A stretch of DNA of 64,000 nt. Source: Bradysia coprophila. Taxonomy: Eukaryota > Arthropoda > Insecta > Diptera > Sciaridae. Position numbers and translations under genes: made by a program. Under the pieces are notes generated by a model. It was not told where the DNA came from. It was given only the letters and a program-made list of their open reading frames with translations, and did no database searches. Shown in pieces: positions 36,246-47,900 of the stretch; position 1 is the first letter of the stretch, and each line of letters begins with the position of its first letter. Where the stretch lies: NCBI RefSeq assembly GCF_014529535.1, contig NW_023503371.1, positions 372,001 through 436,000 of the forward strand, written 5' to 3'.

Positions 36246-37631
36246 TTTATTATCTTAGATTGTTTCAAACAACACGCTCAAAGATTATTTTTTATATTGA
36301 CCGCTGTCACAATTGTCATTTTTATGTCAATAAATTTCTCTTTAGAAAAAGAAAAGAGAATAGCCGAAATGGTCCATACGGTCATCATAGTTTGAAAATG
36401 TGAATTGTCGACCGATTCAAATAATATTGTGAAACAGTTGATGCAACCTAGTGCCTCAATAGTAAGAGATTGAATTGACACAAAAGACTTTTCTGTCAAG
36501 AAGGAAAGCCTAGTTGTATGTATAGTCTGGTAACTATACGTAAATTTTACTATGTTCGAAATTTAAAAGATTTGGGTGTTAATATAAAAACAACTTTTAA
36601 CATTTAAATGACAGCTCGCTCTATATTCAGTTGCTCTCCCCCTCTAAGGCACAGCAGTAAACATAGACACCAATTTTTACAGCATTTATAATCGGGATTC
36701 GTACATTCGTTCGTCAAGAATATATAAAAATTTTCCTCATTTTGGAGCCAGCCAATGAATTATAACATGATTTATATCGATTTTTTCATCCACGATTTAA
36801 GGTAATCGATATGGATAAGGATAAAGATAAGGTAGTCGATATTAACAAGCTACAAATTCGGAGGCTGTAATAATAAGAGCTGCCGCTTAAAGATTGTTTG
36901 TATTGTATTATACAACGAAAATAAGTCGTTTCCCAATATTTTCTATGTTATTGCCAGAAATAGTTCTATGGTAAAATCGATCAAATAGATATGATTTGTA
37001 AAGTATCGTTTCAAAGCTGATTATAATTTCTTGCTGATACCAATTAGAAGATAAGGAGCCGAAGCAAGGTAATGACGATCTAAAACAATGGTAGATCGTT
37101 ACTCGTACCCTTGTTCTACTCGAAGATAACCGACAAATTTTGTTGTCACAAATATTCGTAAACTTTATAAACTTCTCTTGACGTAGGCGTGGGGTAATTT
37201 GGCACACCATTCAAATTGATGGTGTGCCAGATTCACCTCTGAGGGGCGAATCTGGCACAGTTATGACTTTTCGTTACATGAAGTAAAAAGACGCATACTA
37301 TGATCGCGTGGGCCAGATTTCCCGATGCCCTTGACGTATTCCAGCCAGTTGTCAAATCCCGAAGATTTTCTTTTGGATGATATTTCCATTTCCGACACTT
37401 CTTCACACTTTAAGAGAAAAATAAAGCCAAGTGTGAAGAAACGTGACCGTGACATAACAAGAGCTGGCGCCTGTGCACATCTCCAGAAGGGTGTGAACGT
37501 GAGATCACTGACAGTAGAAGTGGCCCAATTAGGCCTCCATTTTTGCCCAGGTGTGAAGATTGAAGAAGCGTCATGCAAAATTGAAAAAGTGTGAAACAAG
37601 GCATCAGAACAGTCGGAGCGTTTGCTGCGAC
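36246..37631. other. intergenic with repeat fragments
   Basis: Contains the zinc-finger gene promoter region. At 37195-37262 are GGTGTGCCAGATTCACC and GGCGAATCTGGCACAG, complementary-style motifs resembling those at 40265-40888 with CAGA in place of CGAG. TGTGAAGAA-type units lie at 37390-37600. No gene is supported. Confidence 0.45.
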
Positions 37632-39433
37632 TTAGCCCCGTACGACCCGTAATCCTATTTCGTCCGTAACCATAATACTCCCGGAACCCTAATACGTCTA
37701 CAACCCTCTAATGCGTCTGTTACCAAAATGCAAATCAAGTTGGGCATGGTCAAATTTACTAAAAGTGTTCATTTTTAAAATTGCGCATAGCGCAATTACG
37801 AAAGCCCGTACGAAGTACCTCTCAAATAAAACCAACAATTTACGACATTATTTTAGAAACCCAAAATTTTTTGCCAACTTTCTATTGGGTATTCAATTAT
37901 CTCTCAAATGAAACAAAAACTAGCAAAATCGGATGAGATTTACTCGATTTATGTGCAAAAAACACCTAGGGCCGAGTAGCGGCCTTAGTCCAAGGGCCCA
38001 AATTTGAAACTTTTTTCGCCACGTTATTTTCGGTATTCAATTACCTTCCATAAAAAACTAAATCTAGCAAAATCGGATGAGATTTACTCGATTTATGTGC
38101 AAAAAACACTTAGGGCCGAGTAGCTGCCTTAGTTCAAGGGCCCAAATTTGAAACTTTTTTTGCCATCATTCTATTCCGCATTCAATTATCTCTCAAATGA
38201 AACAAAAACTAGCAAAATCGGATGAGATTTACTCGATTTATGTGCAAAAAACACTTAGCGCCGAGTAGCGGCCTTAGTCCAAGGGCCCAAATTTGAAACT
38301 TTTTTCGCCACGTTCTTTTCGGTATTCAATTACTTCCATAAAAAACTAAATCTAGCAAAATCGGATGAGATTTACTCGATTTATTTGCAAAAAACACTTA
38401 GGGCCGAGTAGCGGCCTTAGTCCAAGGGCCCAAATTTGAAACTTTTTTTGCCACGTTCTTTTCGGTATTCAATTACCTTCCATAAAAAACTAAATCTAGC
38501 AAAATCGGATGAGATTTACTCGATTTATGTGCAAAAAACACTTAGGGCCGAGTAGCGGCCTTAGTCCAAGGACCCAAATTTAAAACTTTTTTTGCCATCA
38601 TTCTATTCGGCATTCAATTATCTCTCAAATGAAACAAAACGTAGCAAAATCGGATGAGATTTACTCGATTTATGTGCAAAAAACACTTAGGGCCGAGTAG
38701 CGGCCTTAGTCCAAGGGCCCGAATTTGAAACTTTTTTTGTCATCATTCTATTCGGCATTCAATTATCTCTCAAATTAAACAAAAACTAGCAAAATCGAAT
38801 GAGATCTACTCGATTTATGTGCAAAAAACACTTAGGGCCGAGTAGTGGCCTTAGTCCAAGGGCCCAAATTTGAAACTTTTTTCGCCACGTTCTTTGCGGT
38901 ATTCAATTACCTTCCATAAAAAACTAAATCTAGCGAAATTGGATGAGATTTACTCGATTTATGTGCAAAAAACACTTAGGGCCGAGTAACGACCTTTGAG
39001 CCCTCCCAACAAGCCCGCGTTGCATCTTACCCAAAAACAATGTTCAGCAACTTTGTTCTACTCGTCAATACCTTTCATTTAATATATCACAAGTAGCTAT
39101 TGCGTGCGTATTTCGGTAGATATCGTCGAAAGACTGAAAAACACCTATAGGGCCCTAGCTCTGGAAGGGCCGAACCTACCATGCCCATTTTCGAACTTGA
39201 CCTTACTTTTGTCGATACCAATCGGGGAAAAAAAGAATTTTGAAAAAATTTTGTGATTTGCTCAAGCTAGAGGGGTCACAGACGGACGGACGGACGGACG
39301 GACATTTTTTTTATTGCGGATTCGTCATATATGAACATAACCAAATGCTTTGCCCTTACTGTCTGCTTCCAATTCGACGTGTTACAAACGGCATATTAAT
39401 CTTATAAGCCCCCAGTACTTCGTACGGGGCTAA
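37632..39433. mobile_element. 1.8-kb non-autonomous element with 14-bp terminal inverted repeats
   Basis: TTAGCCCCGTACGA at 37632-37645 is inverted at 39420-39433 (TCGTACGGGGCTAA). A second inner pair is found at about 37805 (GCCCGTACGAAGTACC) and 39413 (AGTACTTCGTACGGG). The interior holds a 144-bp tandem array (37860-38990) and a GACG tetranucleotide run at 39282-39303. There is no coding frame. Architecture is that of a non-autonomous DNA transposon carrying a satellite array; superfamily undetermined. Confidence 0.65.
37860..38990 (+). repeat. eight-copy 144-bp tandem array
   Basis: The landmark TAGCAAAATCGGATGAG occurs at 37921, 38065, 38210, 38353, 38497, 38642, 38787 and 38931, spacings 143-145 bp. 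Two monomer variants alternate: A with CTCAAATGAAACAAAAAC and B with CTTCCATAAAAAACTAAATC before the landmark, in the order A B A B B A A B. Each monomer ends with GGGCCGAGTAGCGGCCTTAG. Confidence 0.9.
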
Positions 39434-39845
39434 AAATTGTAGCAAGCAAAATCAACAAAGTAGGAAAATTACTATGGTGCTGCGTGATTGCGCCGAAGCA
39501 GGACGTGTAATATATTGGTCAGAAAAATTGCGAAGTCTAAGGAGCAGAGTCGGGCCCTATTTTGTAGTATTTTTTCCAGAAATTCTAGAACTTCTATTTT
39601 TGGCGCAAAAATGATAATCACTCGGTGAATTTAAATATAGACCAAAAACTTAATTGACTGGGAACATGTATGACTCTTAAAACTGTGATAAATATAAAAT
39701 TGTACTTTTTAAACGTGAATACACAGTTAAATTTCTGCAAATTCTGCAAAATTCAAAATTTCTAAGAATTATATAAAATTCTGCAAATTGTAGAAACTTT
39801 TAGTAAAAATAGGTAAAACTATACAATCTGTCGTATATATTTCAT

Positions 39846-40145
39846 GTTAGTGAAAAATGCATGAAAAATTATGTTTGTAACACAAGTTGCAAAATGCGTG
39901 AAAAATGTGTTTAATCACAGTCCAAAGTTAACAATTTACATTTATTAGCAGGACCTAAACTCAGCGCTACTTGTAATTATTTTCGCCAAAGGTGTACCAA
40001 TAGCGCATAGTTTGTATTCCAATAAAAAATGTACATAATTTATTAACTTCGGACTGTGATTAAACACATTTTTCACGCATTTTGCAACTTGTGGTACGAA
40101 CATCATTTTTCATGCATTTTGCATGCATTTTTCACGAACTATGTA
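39846..40145. repeat. 300-bp foldback
   Basis: GCAAAATGCGTGAAAAATGT with TTAATCACAGTCC (left arm) is inverted in GGACTGTGATTAA with ACATTTTTCACGCATTTTGC (right arm). Outer parts with CATGAAAAAT and CATTTTTCATG also pair. Confidence 0.7.
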
Positions 40146-40450
40146 CCCATCTTTACCAGTGAAATTTTATAATAAAAATATTGATTTTTTTTTTAGTTTT
40201 ATTGTGGACGATCGTTTTGAATGAAATTCGTTGTTTAATTTTCCATGCAAATTAAATTTTCAGTGGGTAGGGTATTCTCGCACACCATACAAAAGGCGGT
40301 TGTGCGAGACTCACCCAGAGGTGACTCTCGCACGGTGCGAGATTACACTCCTTTGGGGTGAATCTCGCACAAGTAAAAAGTTCGTTTTTTAGTATTTATT
40401 GGTAAGCATAAGTGTGCGAGCTGTAGGAAGATGTGTGCAAGACCATTTTT

Positions 40451-40725
40451 AAGATACCGGTATCATGTAACATTTTGCAAAAGGAAAATGTTGGGATACA
40501 GTCACATTTGATGCAATTGATGTGAGATACCGGTAACTTCTAACATTTTGTAAAAGGAAAATGTTGAGATACCGACACATTTGATACATTTGATGGGAGA
40601 TACCGGAATCTGCTAACATTTTGTAAAGGAAAATGTTGAGATACCGGCACATTTGATGCGTTTGATGAGAGATACCTGAATCTGCTAAAAAAAATTAAAG
40701 GGAAAATATTGGGATGCCGACATTA
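40451..40725 (+). repeat. tandem array, period about 74 bp
   Basis: Three good copies and one decayed copy starting AGATACCGG at about 40451, 40525 and 40600, then 40670. Each contains AACATTTTGNAAAGGAAAATG and ACATTTGATGCNTTTGATG. Confidence 0.75.
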
Positions 40726-40750
40726 AACATAAAAAACGAACTTTTTATTT

Positions 40751-40858
40751 GTGCGAGATTCACCCAAGTGAGGGTAATCTCGCACCGCGCGAGATTCACC
40801 CGAATGAGGGTAATCTCGCACCGTGCGAGATTCACCCAGTAGGAGGGTAATTTCGCAC
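40751..40858. repeat. three tandem 35-37-bp hairpin units
   Basis: Each unit (40751-40785, 40786-40821, 40822-40858) starts with GCGAGATTCACCC and ends with GGGTAATCTCGCAC or a one-base variant, so each is an individual stem-loop. Two related units sit at about 40300-40370 on the other side of the 74-bp array. Confidence 0.8.
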
Positions 40859-41810
40859 AGTCTTAAATGTGTGCGAGATTACCCGACACAGTTGAACACT
40901 AGGTTGAACTTCATCATCAGGCATATACCGCATTTTTTTTTTATGATAAGAAATTCATTGTGAATGCAGTTTGTAATATTAAACTAAAAAATTTCCAGCA
41001 ACTAACTTGTTAATTCACTAAAAAAGCACAATAAATAATTGTCAATAATTGTCATAAACGTCAAGATTTTACTTTGGCGATTCTTCACATACCGTGGTCC
41101 AAGATGAGACACTGCGTCGTGTGTGCTCAATGCATTATGATTATGTGGAGGAAGGGAAGGATAAGACAATATTCTTTTCTTAAATTTGTTTTCAAAATAA
41201 ATCACTTTATTATTTTCAATTATAATCTCGTATATAAATATTTTTTGTTTTTTTTTGTTTGTTTTAAAGCTGAAAACGAAAAATAAAATTAAAATCCGTT
41301 GAAGTTCGATATTAAACACGCTAAAGGATGATTCTTTTATTTTCCACATTCCTATATTTTATACACAGTAAATTCATAATTTTGAATGAAAATCAAACAA
41401 AAAGAAGAAAAATCGGTTGAATGTGGAATATTACATTATGCTACATTTTCGAAGAAGAAAAAAACTTTCATTTTCTTTATACTTTTATATATATGTTGAT
41501 CGAGGTGTTAAATTATTTTGTGTAATTTTGGCTAGGTCCCAAATATATAGATGCCAAGTCCTTATACCCACATAACGGTATACCTTTTTTGTCACACTTT
41601 TTATTTCCGAACACGTCCTTCATATTATTGTTAAATTTGATTAAAATGTTTCGAAATCGCTTTAACAAACGAAAGAAGAATATTGCATCACTGCGGACCG
41701 ATTATTTTTATACCAAAAATGGACATCAAGTCATGTCAAAATCATTTACAAGTGAATAAATCAATTATACAAAATGTTCATTAATTAATTTACATTTTCA
41801 AATTTACACA

Positions 41811-41816
41811 TTTATT
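41811..41816 (-). promoter_or_regulatory. candidate polyadenylation signal of the RETREG gene
   Basis: AATAAA on the minus strand about 150 bp below the stop codon at 41963. Confidence 0.4.
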
Positions 41817-41962
41817 ACTGCCACAAAATAGGTCTACTACGATATCATCAATGAAATAAAAAATAAAAATTGCCGGGCGAAATAGACTCCTTTCTTCTCC
41901 TCTCTAATCCCAGCCACAATTCACAACAAGATTTGAAAATAGTTTTTTTTAAAGAAGCTCTC

Positions 41963-44900
41963 CTAATTGATGTTAAGTTCGTCGGTGCTCAAAATTTCGA
42001 ATTCGCTTTCATCGGACGATTCCGATGCGAGTTGCTTATCGGGACCCTTCGGCAAACTTTTACTTTTATCCACGTCGAACGTAGCTTTGCTACTTTTCGT
42101 CAGATTTGACATTAGGTCTGCCATCATGGTCGGAATGGAGAACATCGTACTTCGTTGGCTATCAACTTTATCAACCGATAAATTTTCTATTTTATTATCA
42201 TTTGGTCGCTGTGCACCGTCTACGATACTATAATCGTTAAATGTCAATCCTTTCGATATACTATCCTCATCGGACGATGATGATGTGTCCTTAAAGTAGC
42301 GGCTGTTGAACTCAATTTCTTGATTCGATAGGGACTTTAGTGTTGGAAAAGCCACTGCAGGGCTAATCAAGCACTCATCGTCGCTGGAATCAGTCTGTTC
42401 GTCAACTTCCGGCAATGAATCTGGTATTATTAAATCGGATGGGATTTCGTCACTTTTGTCTTCGTCGTCGTTTAGCGGCGATGTGATTGAGTGTAATATA
42501 ACGGCTTCGTCGCCAGCATGCTGGAGCAGTGATAAATTGGACTCGTTAACATCGGGCAGAAATTCGTCAACGTCGGTGGTTTGTGACGCCCAAAGCCTTT
42601 CATCTGAAACAAGAATTTTCGCATTTTATTATCATTTGTCAATGAAGTATGAAAAATGCGAAAGAATGACAAGTAACAAGAACAAACAAAGCTGAGAATC
42701 ATTTGAAGTGACAGTACGGGGTGTTAAAGGCAGTTCGTGCTATTTTTTTGAATTTTTGTTATCACTGTGTGACGCAAAATTGTTAGAATCGCCACGTTTT
42801 CCAATACACCCCTCCCCTACTTTCGGTGTGACGTAATTTGTGAACAGCCCTTATGACCAATAACATGAGATGTCGAAACCATCTCAAGTATTTCCAGTAT
42901 TCAGGTTAGTTCAGGTCAACCTGATGGGTTCACGTCAGGTCATGTCCCAATTTTACCCTGAATCTGTTTGACGTTTTCGGTCACAACCTGATAGTTTCAG
43001 GTCGACCTATCGTTGTAATTCAAATTTTGTTCGAAAGATAAACTGACCTGAAATCTCGTAACTAGAATAAAAGGCAGTGAAATTTCAGTATGAATTTGCT
43101 TCAGCTGTTTTTCAGCTGATCCACACATACAACCAAAACTGTTTATACGGTTGAAGGTGCTCCAAGCAAGCATGTGGTCGTGTAAAATCGTATAAAGACG
43201 CATAAACGGTTTTGATTGTGTTTGTGGATCAGCTGAAAGACAGCTGAAGAAATTTCATACCGAAGTTTCACTGCCTCTAACTCTACTACATACAGTGCAA
43301 CCTTCTAACTGTATATTCTTTGAATGACTTTTCTAAACGGTTACCTTACTTTGAACATCGATTTTTTCTTCATTCTTTTCATGGACAATATTCGAGTGAA
43401 GGCCTTCGAAAATTTGGTTATTTTGTAAATGTTTAAAGCTAATTTACATTTCCAAGAATCTTACTATGAAAACAAGCTATTCGGTCACAAGAACGTTGAA
43501 TCAAACTCAAAATTTTAAAATTTCTCAGGAAATTGTTTTTTCACCCGACCGGTTTCTAGAGAGCTAGTTCTATCATCACCAGAGATTCGGTTTTGATTAA
43601 ACTTTATAAAACAAAATGCCTTATCATCTGCAAGGTAAGTAAATAAAAATTTATCATTACGATCACAGCTGCTTTTGCTACTTAATTCAAATCAAACAAT
43701 TTTAAAATAACTGCAACCAACGTGCAACTGCAACAACCTTGAGCCTTTTCCTTACGGAGCATTTACGGAGACTTCGAGACAGACTTTCACTTTCCGAACG
43801 AAATTTTGAAAGCAAACGTTCTACTGACCCGCCTATTTCATGGCGGAAATCCTCCACAATTGCAGTGAAATGCTTTTCACCTTGAAATCTCAGTCATTTA
43901 AGTGAGCTTATACTTCTATTTGCAAACATCATCATCATCAAAAAATATGTGAAACAATTTGAAAATGAACAACAAATATTATAATGTCGCGCATTCTCAA
44001 GTAATAATGCGACGTACATTTAGATAAAATTTGGTAAAAAAATTAGTCACATGCCATCTAATTTTAAAATTTATAAATGAAAAATTGCTCGAGAAAATAT
44101 ATCGGATAAACATGAAATGGGTCAAGTTGAGTGTGTGTATTCGTAACCAAATAATTAATCCGCAAATCGTATTGTTATGAGGAAAAATTGAGAGACCACA
44201 CATTGTAATGGATATAGATAACATTTTTCACAATTATTTTATGAGTGTACGATAACGAGCCATTTGTGACGCTTGTTTACAATGTTTAGTGTTCAGCACA
44301 AGATGACTTAATTAATTGCCAGATCCGACAACAACATTGTCGACAGCAACAACAAATAATTAAATTGAATTTTATACAGCAAATTATTAACCAGTCAGTC
44401 GGTAATGAATCGTCTTGTCAGATTTTTGTTTTAATACGAAATAAAAATGGAAACAAGTTGGAATGCGGATACATGAGCGACGGAGTTGAGATATCTTTGA
44501 ACGGTTGTTTTTGGGCTTACAGGAGCTTTAACCGATCAATATTTATTTGAAAGTTAAAGTTGTTGATTTAGGTGGGACATGCACGTGTGAGACTCAAATA
44601 GTACATCGCGTACGCACAACATACATTTAAGTCGTAAAACTTTACGTCGCAAAATATACGAAAGAGTCATCCACTGGTCTTGTCGTCGCTCAACTTACGA
44701 GTCGTAAAGGACGCACATCAAACCTAGTGACATATTTTTAGAAGAGACATTTTCCAAATGTATTTTTGACTATAAAGCCGTGATCACTCATTTTTATGCA
44801 AATGTACAAGAGCAGGGAGATCTTGTTGTCGTCTACATTTTTAAACATTTGCACGAAAATGATCCATCACGACTTTATGGTAAAAAAAATGATTTGAGGA

Positions 44901-47900
44901 GTCACTCAATTCTGTTTGTCTTTTGCGACTTGAATGTACATTGTGCATACGTAGTATTTTAGTCTGAAAATCATACTCGTCCAATATACATTCATCGATA
45001 TTTTACGTTTTTTTTTCGTGTAAATAATTCAGGCGAGACGTGACATACACCTGAAAAAAATGGATTAATTGTAGCAGGTCCCATGCTATTGTTCCATTTC
45101 TTCATCTGAGAACTCTCATGCTAATGTTCGTTGAGAAAGTGCTAACAGTGCAAGATAATCCAAAGCGGTACGAGGTACACCAGTACCACACATTCTGTAT
45201 ACAGAATTAGACAAATCCAAATGTAAAACAGTTGAGCTCGATCTTTTTCTTCAAGAATGTGATATACTCATTAACTGCACGTCAAATGTCTAAAATAAGT
45301 TCGTAAATACACAAATTATAATCGCTAGATACCGTTTAATTATGCGACCTTGTGTGTCCAATTAACGGCCGATATTTAAAACAAAATAACTTTATAGCGA
45401 ATGTGAAGTGCCGTAAATTAATTGCACCTGGGCAACGATAAAAGGTATCAATAGCTTTTCATTAACTTTTTTTTTGAGAACGGTTAGGCATCTGTTATGG
45501 ACATCGATGCCAAAAATTAGCGCCTACATTGCGTTAAGCGTTTCTATTACTGTAGCCAAACGTGTGTAAGAGAAAGGAAAAGATTTTCCGTGAAAGAAAC
45601 ACTTCAAACAGATGAGGTGACAGTTTACAGTGATCATAGCGCAAAGTAGTTTATTAGGGCCCAGAAGTGTAATATTACGGAACGAGTTGCATAATAGTAG
45701 ATTACATACTTGTGCGGAAAATCGTTGTTTTGTGTGTAGCTCCAACGAGCCGATAGCTAAGTATACAACCACACGAGTCAAAACAACGATTTCCGCACAA
45801 TTATGTAAATTATTTTACCTCTTAAGTGCGGCTAAAGTGAATTTTTCTTTTGCAGGCCCCCTGCGAAATAGTATTTTACATGACTAGGGATAAAAAGATG
45901 AAAATTAGAGTTTTCGTGTGAATTTTGTTGATCCGAGGCGAAGCCGAGGTCAATAAACACACGAAAACGAGACTTTTCATTTTTATCCCGAGTTATGTAA
46001 TGGATTTTACATGCTGAGGGCGTCGAAAGAAGTGCTTAAAACATGAAAAGTACGGTTGTCGACGCATGTAGCATGTAAAATGAATTTTCGCAGCACATAT
46101 AGGAGGTAAAAGGATTTTGTATCGCTATAGTGCAACTGGATAGATTTCACTGCGGTGTAGAATTTGCAACAGCTTGTCGTTAGTCAGTTGTTGTTGTTCA
46201 TGCTATTGTTTTTGTTTCCATCAGTAGTGTATGAACCGTTTATTCACATATGACAGATCATAAACAAGAGCTGGTAAAAAAGACAAGCCGTTACAAATTC
46301 TGCACTCCACTGAAATTTACCGAGTGTAATAATGAATAGCTGACTGTTACGTCAGTAAAGGATACGTAGTAGATAGTAAACGAATGAGGTAAAATAGCCA
46401 ATCGACGTAACTAATAATCAATTAAGTTGAAATTACAAGAAATGTATTGATTAGAACTAGAAATTTTTTATCTGATACTATTTTTAGGAAGTCATTTTCC
46501 CATTTTTTTTTTTAAATTTTCATATTTAAAATTTTCCCCAATTTTCCTTATAGTCAATTTTCAGCATGAATTTGCTTCAGTTGTTTTTAACCTGTTCCAC
46601 ACATACAATCAAAACTGTTTGTACTTGTTTAAACGGTTGAATCTACTACACGCACGCGCGTGGTAAAACCGTATAAAGACGTGTAAATAGATGTGATTGT
46701 TTGTGTTTATCAGCTGAAAAACAGCTGAAGAGAATTCATGCTGATAATTTTGACTGTTATTTTCCCCGAAGAATTTTCTTGAGAAAAATTAGGAAAAATA
46801 TAGGGAAACATGAGGAAATGCTTTCCCGAAAAAATTCCCTTGTTCTTTGTTAATTTGTTAGTTTTGCGATTTGTGATTATTATTAAAACTGAAAACATGG
46901 ACTTTTCTTACAGAAATTTCTCCATACGAGCCGTACAGTGTAGTGTGAGGTGTCATTAGAAAGGTAATTGCATGTACTTCCGGTGCAAATAGGGTCTTAT
47001 TGGGTTTAAAATTCATTCACGCTGAGACATGTGCAGTTGAAGTTTTCAACCGAAAAAGACTGAAAACTCACACTTTTCTTACAGACATTTACAGACGAAA
47101 CGTACATGGTCGTGTGGGGTAAATTATGAAAGGTAATTGCATGTACTTTCAGAAAAAGTAGAGCTTACGGAAGTTTGGTAGCATTTTCGATGCAATATAA
47201 GCACTTAAACATTTCAACTTCACATAATTCATCGTAGATGCTACCAAACTTCCGTAAGCTCTACTTCTCCTGAAAGTATATGCAATTGAGTCCCAAACAA
47301 AATTTGTTTATATTTTTTATCGATGGAGAACCTAATTATAAGACACTTGGTCTCGTATCATATGCCAAAAAAAGTTAAAACTTTTTTTATAAATCATTTT
47401 GAAAGTCATTGAAAACACGAAAATTCGAATCGAAATACAAAAATTTTTGATGACATACTGTATTTCTATTCGAATTTTCGTATTTTTAGTGACTTTCAAA
47501 ATGATTTATAAAAAAAGTTTTACATTTTTTTGGCATATGATACGAGCCAAAGTGTCTTATGATTAGGTTCTCCATCGATAAAAAATAAAAAAAAATAGTT
47601 TGGAACTTAATTACCTTTCATACTCTCACACGACCATGAACGTTTCGTGTAACTAGAGAAATTTCTGTAAGAAAAGTGTGAGTTTTCAGTCTTTTTTCGG
47701 TTGAAAACTTTAACTGTACATATCTCAGTGTGGATGAATTTTAAACCCAATAAGACCCTATTTGCCCGGAAGTACATGCAATTACCTTTCTAATGACCCC
47801 CCACACGAACCTGTACGGCTCGTGTAACTGGAGAAATTTTTGTAAGAAAAGTGCATGTTTTCGGTTTTTGATCAACTCACACTAGCCACACAAGCTTCGA

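Larger units (their letters stand above)
40265..40888. mobile_element. 624-bp element with ~20-bp terminal inverted repeats
   Basis: The left end GGGTAGGGTATTCTCGCACA is an imperfect inverted copy of the right end TGTGTGCGAGATTACCCGAC. Inside, an inverted pair (AAGTAAAAAGTTCGTTTTTT near 40374 and its complement near 40730) brackets a 74-bp tandem array, and GTGCGAGATTCACCC / GGGTAATCTCGCAC hairpin units flank it. Confidence 0.65.

Noticed and set aside
37860-38990. CRISPR-like array
   Set aside because: The 144-bp units are contiguous repeats without unique spacers, in a eukaryotic genome.
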